Below are positions 49,952-62,900 of a stretch of 64,000 bases of DNA, one piece after another. Both the position numbers and the translations under genes were made by a program. How positions within the stretch are numbered: the stretch's first letter is position 1; each line of letters starts with the position of its first letter. The DNA is from Nereocystis luetkeana (Eukaryota; Sar; Phaeophyceae; Laminariales; Laminariaceae). The stretch lies in NCBI GenBank assembly GCA_031213475.1, contig JARUPZ010000007.1, positions 5,079,586 to 5,143,585 on the forward strand, in the 5' to 3' direction. Under the pieces are notes generated by a model. That model searched no databases, was not told the DNA's origin, and was given only the letters and a program-made list of their open reading frames with translations.

Positions 49952-50947
49952 GTTATGGAACTAGGGAAAAAGTGGGCGGTGAAGGAACCAATCGTTCACC
50001 AGAGCGACGACCAGCAGCAGAAGCAGCAGCAGCAGCCACCCACGCCGCGACCCCAACAGAAGCACCAGCAGCAGTCACCCCAACAAGTCCAGCGTCGCCA
50101 ACCCAACCGGCACCAGCAGCAGCAGCAGCCGCAGCTTAATCGACCCGAACAGCAACACCAACAGGAGCCAAACCAACAGAGCCACTTCCAAGGTCACCAA
50201 GGCCCGTGTCGACACCAGCGCAGGTACCAGAACCAGCAGCAAGGTGGCATGCAGGATACGCATCACCGACCGGTTCCTTCCAATCATCACCTGGCCTACC
50301 CGCAGTCGCACCCTGAGGTATTTCCAGGTCGTTTGTTGTGCCGACCGCAGCAACCGCCGCCGTACTATCAGCCACCAAGATCAGCTGCACCTATCGTAGC
50401 TCCTACGAATGCGCATGCTTTCGCAGGCGGTGGTGATCATGCAGGTCAAGGTAGTGTCGGCGCTAACCGCATATCGCCGGGTGCATCCGCGCACCCCATG
50501 CAGGAGTGTACCAGTTTTACCGCCAGCGGTGGGTACATGGCTGATGGTGTGTGGGTCGGTGGCGGTGGCGGCAGTGGAAGCGGTGGTGGCGTGGGTAATG
50601 ATGGGTGGGTCGGGGGTGGTGGGGGTGACGGTAGCGGCGACTGCGGTGCTGGGGGTGCCCTCGATGCGTCGGTCGACATGCCTTTTGTTTCCGTTCACAT
50701 GCAATCTGGGTTCGTGGACCTGCCGTCTGCAGACATGTCCGGCAAGCGTACTGACATGCCGTCTGTTGGCGGTGAGATCTGCGACGATCTCCCGTTCGCT
50801 GATATGGAGAGGACTGGGTCGGACTTGGGTGTTGGGGGCGGCGGCGTTTCTCTCGGGGCGGGACTGGCTGCGGGCGTGACTGGAGCTGTCGGTGCTGCCG
50901 CGGGCGGTCTTGGCTTGTCGTGCAAGGCTGACAAGCCGGAAGGGGAG
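49952..50947 (+). CDS. Chimeric exon: Gln-rich + Gly-rich segment fused to A25
   Basis: 996 bp open, phase 0/0. Residues 1-25: VMELGKKWAVKEPIVHQSDD. Residues ~25-110 are Gln/Pro/His/Arg-rich (CAG/CAA-rich). Residues ~110-190 are Pro/Tyr/His-rich (QQPPPYYQPP). Residues ~190-235 are Gly-rich (VWVGGGGGSGSGGGVGN, WVGGGGGDGSGDCG). Then the exon passes without an intron into ALDASVDMPFVSVHMQSGF, LPSADMSGKRTDMPSVGGE and the hydrophobic segment, ending KPEGE, donor GTGCGT. The GIGDG head and CAG acceptor of normal A exons are gone. The Gln-rich part is prion-like in composition only. Confidence 0.65.
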
Positions 50948-53900
50948 GTGCGTGTGTTCTTGTCTGTGATCGATTGTTGTATTGGTTAGAGAGGTAAAAT
51001 AGTGGAGAATGTGTTGGCAATGGTAACTGTACACAGATCTATCTTTTTTTTTGTATTGAATTTTCTGCAGATGAAGTTCGTGGAGAGTGCCGGACTAAGT
51101 ACATACCAGGGTACCGGTTCTATACTATACCAATAGAGGTTTTCTGAAAGGTTGTATGTTGTATGTTGATTTTTTTTTCTCTCATATCCATGCGGTTACA
51201 GAGATAGAATTGTGAAATCTGCTGCCTATTCACACTACCTGGCATGGTATAAATTGTGTGTTGTGCGTTGATAAGGTTTTGCTAAGAGCACAGCCTGCGC
51301 CTGGTGAAAACCCGAATCGCTGCACTCGTTTTTCGACGTTCGCAGGTTTGGTGTTCATATTCGCTAATTCATCTGTATGCCTCTCTTCTTCACGATCGCG
51401 TTGCCAGGTGCCGGACGTGAACCTAACTGATCCGGACGTCTGCCGGTCTGCTCCTGTCATGCCGTCGGGAGATGTGGATGTTGGCCTGTCGGCACCTGAC
51501 ATGCTGTCGGGTGACGTTGACGCTAGCGTGTCTGTCCCTAACATGGCGTCGGTAGATGTCAAGGCGCCCAAGAAGGGCTTATTCGGCAAGTTTCTCAACA
51601 AGAAGCCAAGCAAGACTGGCAGTGACGTGAGTGACACGCGTCAGCCGCGTCTGACGTCCCGGATGTTGCCAAACGGCCTGAGGAGGAATAATCCGTTTAC
51701 GGTTGTAATATGAGCTCCGGGTACATCACCCTTTTCTGACATCACTCCTAACACCTTTAGGACGTCACTCATGTGTGGGGGGCGCATTACTTAAAACGTG
51801 GAACGGATCACGATCTACACCTACTGTACTGTAGGTCACAACATCCCGTTCGGAGGTATTCGGCAGGATCTGTATAGTTCAGATCCAGTCCAAGAAACAG
51901 GTCGTGTGCAGATCATGCAGACTGTATGGCTCACACCTGGCAACGTGGCCTAGACGATACCATTCAGGAATTCATTTTGTCTGATTGACCTACCAGGTAG
52001 AGTAGATCATCGATTGGGTCGGATTATCTGTCCGAGGTGTTCCAACAACTTGGAACTAGTCGGGGATACTATTTGCAGCCGTACAAGGGTTTACCACTCG
52101 GGGCGTGAATACAAGGAACGCTTGGTCTTCAACTTAAGAGTCTAAGCGGACCTTATATCTTGGCCGAGAGTGACATGTTTCGCTTGATACAACAAAGGTT
52201 TCGCTCCTTACTCTCTCGTGCGATACGTACATAGGTTGTCATTATCTTGGATCGGAATCCCGCGTTGCTCTGAACGAATATTGTTGAAGTTTGCATCGTT
52301 GTTGTCCATCCTGTGCCATTATTTTTCGCAGATGCCGGAGGCTAGCGCTTCTGCGCCCGAGATAAGCGGTTCGCTGCCTGAAGTGTCTGGGGACGTTTCA
52401 GTGCCTGCTGTAGGCGGCGGCTTGGATGGGATCGTCGCCGAGCCTTCGATAGATGTTGACGCGTCTCTCCCGTCCCCCTCCGGTGACCTGCCCGGTGAGC
52501 GCAAATCGTTAGGTTTCGAGTATTTTTCTCGATTAGTTTTGCTATGCGTTGCCTATTGGGTTTCGCGGGGCATCTGTGATGCTCGTGTATTAAACTTGTG
52601 CTGTATCTGCTTTACGGACGCGGACCAGTACTCTGTACTCGCACCTGGACAAGTGTAATGGTCGTGTATACTTTGTACTTCTGTATCTACTTCGAAGAAT
52701 ACGGGCTTCTACTCGCACTTCTTGTATCGATCGATTGATTCATTGCGTACTTTCACCTCGTGTGTATCGATTCTACAGTAGTGACTAGCTAACACATGAC
52801 CGATACGACCGCTTGCCACGTGGCGTTCCCCAGGTGTTGGGGGGGGCCTCGATGCGTCGGTCGAGATGTCGTCTGGCTCGGTTGACATGCAATCTGTGGA
52901 CTTGTCCGGCAAGGGTCCTGGCATGCCGTCTGTTGGCGGTGAGATCTGCTGCGATCTGCCGTCCGGTGATGTGGGGCTGACCGGGCCGGACGTTGGTGTT
53001 GAAGACGGTGGCGTTTCTCTCGGGGCGGGGCTGGCTGGGGGCGTGACTGGGGCTGTCGGTGCTGCCGCGGGCGGTCTTTGCCTGTCGGCCAAGGCTGACA
53101 CGCCGGAAGGGAAGGTACGTGCGTTGGCGGTGTTTTGTTTTTTCGTTTGGGCTACGGTTCTAGACTTGTGGAGCATACGGGTACTGCTGTAGGTCGTGCT
53201 ACGCAGTGACCATTCTCGTGTTTGCTGCGCCAGGCGCATGCATACCTATCTTTTTGTTTCTTCTACGTGCGTACCTGTCATGCTTTGGTTTTGATTCCTC
53301 GCTATTGGTCTGTGCTCTCGTAAATCAAAACCATATTCCTCCTAGAACCCGTACTCACGACGGTCGTCGTTGTTGTAGTTGCCAGGACCCGGACGTCAGC
53401 CTGTCTGCTCATGACATTACGTCGGGAGATGTGGAAGTTAGCTTGTCTGCGCGTGAAATTACGTCGGGTGACGTGGACGCTAGCGTGTCTGTCCCTGACA
53501 TGCCGGATTTGCTTTTATTAAAGACACCCCAGTTTAGAGAGCGAAACTTCAATCGAAACTCATGTTTTACGAGCCTGGTGGGAGGGATACTACGATCACG
53601 CGCGTGCCACACACGATTAAGGCCAAGAAACCTGGACCCAGCTGACGCTTGTCGTCAATGCCATCCTTGCTCGATTTCTTCCTGAGCTTACCGAACACTT
53701 GTTTTTTGGCGTTAATCGTGTGTGACACGCGCGAAATCGTAGTATCCCACTCAGCTCGTAAAACATGAGTTTCGCTTGAAGTTTCGCTCTCTCAGCTGAG
53801 GTGTCTTTAAAAAACGCAAAAAACTCGTACGTAAACCTCAATTTTGCGGCACTTTCTATATATGCTTTCCGCGTACTGCTGTTGCCTTGTATACCGTTTC

Positions 53901-56900
53901 TTTTTGGTCAAAGTTCCTTGTTGTTTCTTGCTCCAATGCCCTTCCAGTCAGGCCTTGTCGTTTTATTTCTATTTGGTTACTTTTTTGTTGTTTCTGGAAT
54001 TGTCGACCATACCAATCTCAGATGCCGGATGCCAGTGTCTCGGTGCCTGTGATGAGTGGATCGCTGCCTGAGGTGTCTGGGGACGCTTCGGTGCCGTCAG
54101 TGGGTGACGGCTTAGACGTGGGTACCGCTGTTCCCTTGGTAGACGTGGACGCGTCTCTCCCGTCCGCCGCCCGTGACCTACCCGGTGAGCACAAAGCATT
54201 AGGTTTGAGGTTTTTGCTGTGTGTTTGGACACCGTCGCGTGCTGGGAGAATTGAACACTTTTAATGCTTAGCGTACGGTGCACTCTCTGTACTCAGGTGA
54301 ATTGCCTATCTTGTGGATACCAGGTGCCATCCTCCTAGATAGTCCCGCCTCGTTAGACACAAGTTCAAGGTCATGCCCAAGGTCTTTTCATTCAGTTCCG
54401 TTTTGACCCGAGGTACCCAAGTCGGTGTGTACTTCACACCACAACCACGCAAGATGTAAACATGCCCCGGGCGTTTGCCCCACATTGGTGTCGTCCACAG
54501 TCGTCCGTGTTTCAAACCATAGTACGTACATACTTCATTTACTCTGCTCGCCTCTCGTTTATCGATTGATAGATTGCTACGTACTCACATATAGCACCTC
54601 GTGTACCTGGTATCGACCTAGGTTTGGTCGTAGTGACAAGTAACACGTGGCCGACACGATCGCGTGCCATGTGGTGTTTGGTCTCAGGTGTTTGCGTTGA
54701 CCTTGATGCGTCGGCCAGCATGTCATCTGGCTCTTTGGACATAGCGTCTGGCTCCGTGGACATGCCGTCTGTGGACCTGACCGGGGTGGGTCCTGATATG
54801 CCCTCTGTCGGCGGAGAAATATCCAAAGACCTGCCTTCCGCTGGCCTGAAAGCGAGTGGGTCGCTGTCTTCGGGAGTTGTGGACGTCTCCATGCCGTCTG
54901 GGTCTGTGGACATTCCGTCCGTGGATGTGAAGAGGCCCAAGAAGAGTCTAATCGGTAGTATCGGCAGTATGTTGGGCTCGGGCAAGGGGAAGGTGGAGGT
55001 GAGCCGCATTCAATTTTGGGGAGATTTTGGTTGTGATCTGTTTGTTTTTTTTATTTGGTGTCTTTTGTTTTGGGGGAGGGGCACAGAGGAACTTTTTTTT
55101 TGTGAGTCACTTTTTTCGTGGTTGTACTCAGTGTGCGTGCGCAGGAAATGTTTGAATCTATTTTCTGGAGTTCATTCGCCTGCTTGGCGTTTGTGGCGTG
55201 GGTGGGCGTGAGCGTGTCGTGGTGGTTGTCTCAACGGTTTCGTCTACTGCGCTAGTGTCGTTTTTATCAGGTAAATCTGCTCCGGAACGTGTGGGCGATT
55301 GTTAGGGCCCAAGAATATGAACACGTAATCGTTTTTGTTGTTGTTGCTGTAAGTTCGACAAGACTAGTTCCCGCCTGAGCAGTTATATGTATATATATAA
55401 GATGTATATATATATTCAGCTGTACGCTCGACGACACATGTTTGCGTTGGCTCTCATCTACACTCTGCTGCATGCAGGCCCCGAATGTCGATACCGCTAT
55501 TGACGTACCCGATGTGCCCGGAGACGTGTTCGCGGCTGCCCCCGAGGTGTCGCTGCCCGATATTTCCGGAGAAGCGTCTCTGCCGTCTGTCGGAGGAGAC
55601 ATGCCGTTCCCTTCGGTGAGCTCTACCGACAGATCATGGATTCCCATTGGATGATCTAGACATTTCAGGGAAGAAGTATTCCTCATCTGCATGATATATG
55701 CTGTAGGTCATGTTGCGGGGTCGGAACCGTATACTGTAGCGAGCAGGATATACAATAGAACATGTTTCCTGGGTTGAATCTGTACGAAATACAGATTCTG
55801 CACAATACCTCATAACGGTAGGCTCGGATCTAGATTGTCTACAGATGATCTACAGATAGATTGTGATCTGTCCGGCATGTACACCCCGATAATTATGATT
55901 GGTCGAATGTGGACTACCAGGTATGTACCTACCGTAGACCATATAAATATGTAAGTAGACATTTTTCCGTATATCCCCGAAAAATCACTCGTTGTTGTTT
56001 CTCTATTGGGCCGCACAAGCGGGTTAGATATGTATCCATTGGGAGTGTTGCAGCTTGAATGAAACTATCCGTGCGCCACGATTTTTATTTCAGTTTTGGG
56101 CAACTCAAGACACTTCTAGAGGAATACAGCCACTCAGGTTCGCGGCGTTCCACGGCGAGGTGGTCTAGAGACGATTACGTAGAGTAAATAAGCATGCCTA
56201 ACTAAGCAACGAAAAACCCGAATAAGCAAAAACCAAAGCAACCCCATTATTACGTTGCTCACCAACACTACTTCAAGTCTACCGGCGTGCTAAATAATAT
56301 ATCAAGGTCGTGTTGGAAGGGTCTGGAAGGCCGCTCCTATCTTTTGGGAATGCGGGGATGATATCCCAACATTTCCTGCTCTTGTAATATTTAGGTTTTG
56401 GTGTGGCACTTCGTTTGTGTGGAGGATTATGTGGTACTGTGGTTCACAGCTGGTCTGATTTGATTTGTATGGGATTTAGTATGGTTTGGTACCCCACTAC
56501 GGTATACGCCGGAGGGTCCCGACAATGAAGTTCTGACCCCCCCCTCCTATATTTGGTTTGACAAGTGGGGCGTCAGAATTATTTCATTCGAAGACACCTG
56601 GGCAACCCCGATTGTTTCATTTTTACGGAACGACAGTCCTGATGTTCACGCCGTTTTTTAGATCGACCCTGAAATATGTCATACGAGTTCTATAGACCCC
56701 TGCCGACCGGTTACAGAATTTCTTTGTGTGTTTGGTTTTTTGTTTGCCGGAATTTTTGGCTTTGTTAAGACCCAAATATCCCAAAAACATACTTAAGTTG
56801 GTGGACATTTAACCGAAATAAAAAATCTCAGTTTGCAACGGGTTTGTAGGAAACACACGGGCCACATTTCAGAGGCCATCTCTAAGACATGCCACGGATG

Positions 56901-59900
56901 CTTAGTGAATTTGGGGCGGTATGCTTAAACCAGCTCGTAGTATTGTTAGTTAGATACATACAAAAATAGCCCAATGGATCGTGTTTCGGGCTTACAGTGG
57001 CTTACGATTGTCCCCGAATATCATGAACTGTTGGGTGGGGTGTGAAGCTCCTCAGGCGAGGAACTTCAGAAAGTTTAGCTGCCATCCCTACCGTTGCACG
57101 CGGCTTATGAGTACCATAGGTGCACGGGAAGCCTGGATAGTGCGCTAAACATGTTCTGTGAGACTCTGTAAGGTGCTTTGCGTACCGCAAAGGAGACTTG
57201 TCTCGCGGCGGGTATCCTCTCGCGACGTCCCGCCGCAATTTGCGGGTAGCAGGCCCACCTTGCAGCGACATACACCTCATCGGCTCGACCATCTCTCACG
57301 CGATTGTTTATTCTTCGGGCTGTATATACTATCACACGGAAAAATCTCCTTGGGCTTGGCCGTCTTTTGTCGCTGTCGGTTTTCCGTCGGGTCTGTTGGT
57401 GTCGATTGGATTGTCGGACGACTTGTTTGTGGTTGTTTTGTGTTCTTGTCCTCCGCCCAGAGGAGGAAACCGGTATGCTTATTGGGGCATGAAGCTGAGC
57501 TTCTGCGTGTTTTGCACCCCCCCCTATCCACGCCCCCCGTCGCTCTGTCAATGGTTTCTGATACAGGAGACACCTCCGCGCCAGGGAGAAGGCGTCCAAC
57601 GTGCATTGGGCGACAAAGCGACGACGGAAGGACGGTGAGTCGGAAAAAGTGTGTGTGCTGTTTGTTCGACCTGGCTGTTGACCGTTAAGGCAGACGTCTC
57701 ACTTTAGCTTCATTCGTCCTTGTCTGGTGCATGTAGATGGTCATGCGATGTTTTTTTTCTAATCATCACTTTTACTTTCCAGCCTAACTCGTAGGAGGTT
57801 TTACCCTCAGCGATCTTCTGGAAAAGCCGTGGTCACAGGTGTCGTCCCTTCTCCTTCCCGGTACGTGCCTTCATTTTTTGTCGCGCAAGGGCGGCGCCCC
57901 CGGTGGCTTGGTAGGTGGTCCGCGTGCCTATCAAGATCAATTTCGTGGGTTCAAGTCTCACCGAGTGCATGCTCGTAGCGACGTTTTCTTGCATGAAAAG
58001 ATAATTATCGGAAAGCGCGAGAGCGTGAGTTTGCTACATTCGATGAAAATCGACGAGCAGTGGGAATGCTGAACCCTATGCGCGACAAAACAAAAAACAA
58101 GGGCACGTACCGGGGGGGAGAGGGATAGACACCTGTGACCACGGCTTGTCCAGAAGCTCGTTGAGGGTAAAACCTCCTACGAGTTAGGCTGAAAAGTGAA
58201 AGTGATGATTAAAAACAAATAATAGGGTTCAGCACTCCCACTACTCGTCGATTTTCATCCAATGTAATTAACTCATGCTTTCGCGCTTTCCGCTAAACAA
58301 CTTTTATGCAAGAAAGAGTCCTTACAAGAATGCACTTGGTGATACTTGAACCCATGAAATTGATCTCAGTAAGCAAGCGGACTGCCTACTAAGCCATCGG
58401 GGTGTTGCCTTAAAACTAACTATTACCGGGTTGTTGTTTATGTCAAGGGTATGCATAATTTGGGAGGTTTGTTTCATTAAATCTTGAGTTTTTTTTTCGG
58501 GATTTCGGGAGCACGATACATACTTCGTATCACAGCAGGTGACAGTAATTTTAAGACGTTGCTTGTTCCGAGGACTGTTTAGCTTAGGGAGGTTTGCGAA
58601 TAGTTACCGTGAATGTTATAGGAGTTCGGGGATGCGGTACACTGCGGCGTGGTACAAATACATTTCCCTCTCGACTGCACGTCTACGCGCCCGTCCGTCC
58701 CACCGCGCACCCTTTCACGTCCACAACGGGCGTTCCGTCTGTACAAAGTTAACCCGCCATGTTATATTTTCCCTTTCTTCCCCGTGGGGGGATTTGGTAC
58801 GCATTACACTTGATATCAGGTCTGATGGTTTCTGTGGTGTGGATAAGGCGCCCTCTCACGAAACCGCTCCGCCTGACATCCCGTTCGGAGTGGACATGGT
58901 GGGTGCCTCCCGAGAAGGTGGTGTGTCAGGGCGAGCTCACGGCGTGGAGGAAGCTTCGATCGGTGTGGGGGCGGCGGCTAAAACACACGTCGGCAGGGCT
59001 ACCCGAGCGCTGCAGCCAGACACAGGGAAGCCGCTTGTGGAAGTTGCACCGGACACCGCCAAGATGGTGTCCGTTTGTGTTCGGTACGATGAGCACGAAG
59101 AGGTGGGTGGGACAAGCCCCGATGGTCCGTTCTGCGGCTCTGCGAGAAGACTCTGGCCTTTCGTATCCGCCAGCGTACTCTGTCCTTTTGCACAGCTGCA
59201 AGATTTCATCAGGGTAGTTTCAACGAGCCTTGACTCTCCGACCCTATTATGCGGCAGACCGGTCTCGGCTGCTATTCTCGATGGTAGGTTGACATTGAGA
59301 TCGTAGCCCGCTGTGTATTTGTTCCCCCAAGGTACGCTTTTGTAGTGATGTTGATGATCGCCAGGCGAAATATTCGAAGGGTTGCCTGCCCTCCTCCCGC
59401 TGTCATTTAAGCAAGTGCCTCATCAGACGATTTTCGATGGAGTGCTGGTGATTCCTCTTTCTGCGTGGGAGTAGACCCTTTGTTGTGTGTAGTTTTCGCT
59501 CTGAAGACGTCGTCGGCGATGGGTCGGATAAAACATCATGAGACATAACAGGGGCAAACAAGCAGGCTGCCTTGTAGCAGATTTAGGGAAGAGCAGTCGA
59601 TATCGCGACAATCACGTGGTACAGGCGGGGCGCGAATCCGGCGTTGCTCGTTTGGGTTTTCTATCGCACCTCGCTGGCTTGGTCCAGCCCGAGGTTTCCG
59701 CTGCTGCGTGCGTTGATGCCCTCCTCGGTTTAGACTGAGTCTTGCGCTTCCCCGCCATATTCCAGGACACGATGACTATTTTGGTGGACTCGTTCCGCGT
59801 GATGTTCGGTGGATCGTACGATGTGGACACCGAGCGAAGGGTGGTCTCGATGAAAGGCCAGGGGCGCTGTAACATGCCCCGAAAGGCTGCACAGTGCTTG

Positions 59901-62900
59901 GAGTATGCGCTTCGCGTCTGCCGAGAAGACGGGTTCCAGGCAAGACACACCGGAAGAAATCGCCCATAAGTCTATTGATTTTGATGGAAGTCGACGGGAT
60001 ATGAAGGAAGCACACTAATCAAACATACAGATTAAGGTTCTATTTGGCTGAGTATCATAGCGCAAGGCGTCATGCGCCAGATGGTCGCTCGAGAACTTCG
60101 ACTAGTGCCCCAGGCATGCTCGACAAAAACCTGACGGCGCAGGCTGTAGAGATACTGGCAACGTAGGCTTCGTGCTGTGTTTACTGTGTTCGCGCCGTAG
60201 GATCTCGTCAACAAAGGTCTCGGGGCGTGTCAGAAACCCTGTCTCTTCCCTTGCTCCGCGCATTTGTCCACTTGGTTTCGTATCTCCAGCCGTCAGACTT
60301 CGCAATGGTCCGAGCAAGAAGAGCTGTTCAAGGAGAAATCCCGTGCGGTGCCAACAAACACCTTATCCTCGAAAAAGATATCCCTTGCGCCACTTTCTAC
60401 AGCAGGCTCGCCGATATTTATGGCACAGTTGTCCTCAAGGTGGAGCCGGAAGTCCTTGCTTTTTCGCCAGCAGATTTCGGCGGTGGAGCTAGTGCCGGCG
60501 CACCTTTGCAGCAATGGCCTCAATTTTTGTCGCCCACTGCCCCGTGTAACACGGACGAGCGCCTGCAGGTGGTTCAGCTGTGGGGGTTGAGACACTGTGT
60601 TTCCCCATTGCTCGAACGCCTGTCATCCACGGAGTGGCAGAAAACCATAAGAATGGGCGCTGCGGATACCGGCACTCTCAAGAACACGTTGTTCGAAGGG
60701 CACGGCTCGGCGAGGGTGAGTGCACTGCGCTGCTTGGTAGCAGGAGCCCTTGCCTGCTTACTCGCTGGCGTTGTAGCGGGTGGACTCGCGAAACAGACGC
60801 CCTGCACGCCGTGGACAAGTGGCCTGGTATGGAATGGTGTGGTTGTGTGGTGATTGTGTACCCGACACGTCTTGAGTTTCGACAGCGGTGGAAAACGAAT
60901 GTGGCAGCTTGATATCGACATTGCACGAGTTTCGGCTAGCGCGTGTGTCATTTTGGGGCCCTCGCCTTCAGTATTGCAATGACACGATGATAAAGCGTGG
61001 GGGGTGGTAACACCGCGTATGAAGTGGTTCGTGTGTAATGTCAATGTACATTATGTAGCTGAGGGTTTATCGAGAGGTCCCTTGAGCCGCACGGTCGAAC
61101 ATCGTGAGTTGTCGGAAACGACACCGGGCTGAGCAGGATTCCGGTGGTGTCGCAGTATGCTGATCGTGATTCATCATGGATTTCGTTAGCTGAGAGTCAT
61201 TACCTTTCCCCTCCACTTGCAGGTCGAGCTCAACACTAAGGATGGAGAGTTGAGTGTTAAGGGCGAAGACAAAGATGTCGATGCGCTCTTCCCTTCTGTC
61301 GTGGATGTCCTGAAGTCCGAGCTGCCGCACGTAATCGACACGGTAAGCTAAGTGACGTCAAGACGTGACATGAAAGCTCTGAAACACAGCCCCCACACTA
61401 CCTCCGCTCCTTTTCGGCTCTGGAAAGTGGCACGGTCACTCGGAACAGACCAAGCGTAGCTCTAGTCGAGAGGCGCTTCCTACGATACGTTATGCCCCCT
61501 TCCAGTAGGCAACCCGAGGGAAGCGTAAATTGGCTCCAACACTGCAACGGACTGCATATGCCGACGTCTTCCTTCTTTGCAACAGGTGAAAATGTTCGGT
61601 CCCTGCGCCATGCGACGATTCTTGGCGCCAAGTGCGCTTTCCTCGATCGAGGAGGAGGCCGGGGTCCGCCGTGACCTCATTTCTCTAGTGCCGTGGTGGC
61701 AGAAGTCGCGTGTGCTGGTGGTGGTGGCGGGTGGTGGAAACAACAAGGATGTCATCAAACGAGTGGTGAGTGACGCCGTTCAGTGGCTACCGTTCCGTTC
61801 AGTTATCGCCGCCCACGTCGAGATGGATCGCGAGCGCCGCTGGTGCTCTGCTCTGCTGCTTCACATTGCTTTGCTAGACCCTTGAGGTCAATTTGGTCCA
61901 GCTTGGGGTACGAACCGACGCGATTACGTTCCCATCGGGCTGGGTGAGTTGTGTTCCTTCGCGAGGAAACAGCTGCGTTGCGTTGCTTTGCTAGACACTC
62001 GAGGCCTTTTCTTCTGTTGAGGTACGTCCCCATGCGCGCAATCTACGTGCGGTGTTTTATTTACGGACTTGCAAGTAACTTGTGTTGTATAACCGCCTTC
62101 CGCGACCTTCCACCCCCTCTTTCAACCATCTCCCCGGGCTTCTACGCTTCTGACAGTGCGCCGTGATTGCCGGCAAAGTGCAGCGAGGGCGCAGCCGTCG
62201 CGTGCACGTACACCTCCGGCCGAAGCTTTTGAACAAAGAGTTCGCCGGACCCCCGGTAAAATATGCCGCCAAGAATAGCAATGACGTGCAACCTGCCTTC
62301 GTTCTTGCCATGGCGAAGGCTACGGACCTCGATCTGTGGCTCGACGGTCACCGGTTGAAGGGGCTCGTCGCCGACGCCGCCCGCCGTCCTTCTGCTCAGG
62401 ACAAGCTTGAGAAACAGGTAAGCTGAAGGCTTAAATGTATGTATAGGCATACAAGGCCCCGCATGTGTACCGACATTCGCCGATAGGCATGCTCTGGGAA
62501 GGGGAGAAGGGGTTGGGGGGTGATGTGGAAGATGCCTTAACTCACCCCACGGTAGGGGTTGCACTTTTTGGGCCAAAGGTTTCAGACCGATTGAGTTACC
62601 GACGTGAGAAACCAGCAGTTAGGATGTTTTTTTCTCGTATTTGTTTGAGGACTAGCGGCATAGAAGTGCCGGTCGGGTGGCGCGAACTAATCGCTTCCAA
62701 GGTTTGTATCGGGTGAAATATTGAGCCCCGAGTGTGAGGGGCTCAGGAACTTCTGGTGCACCCCTACTATGGGATGGCTCCCTTGAGTTTTAACGTGAAG
62801 CCGTGGAGTGATCGACGATGCCAACAGCTTGAAAATGTATCGGACGATTGTTGTAGACGGGTGTCATTTTTGCCGCAATGATGTGGGTGCAGACTCCAAC

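Noticed and set aside
50075..50353. Leu/Val-rich minus-strand frame
   Set aside because: Antisense shadow of the CAG-rich Gln-coding exon.
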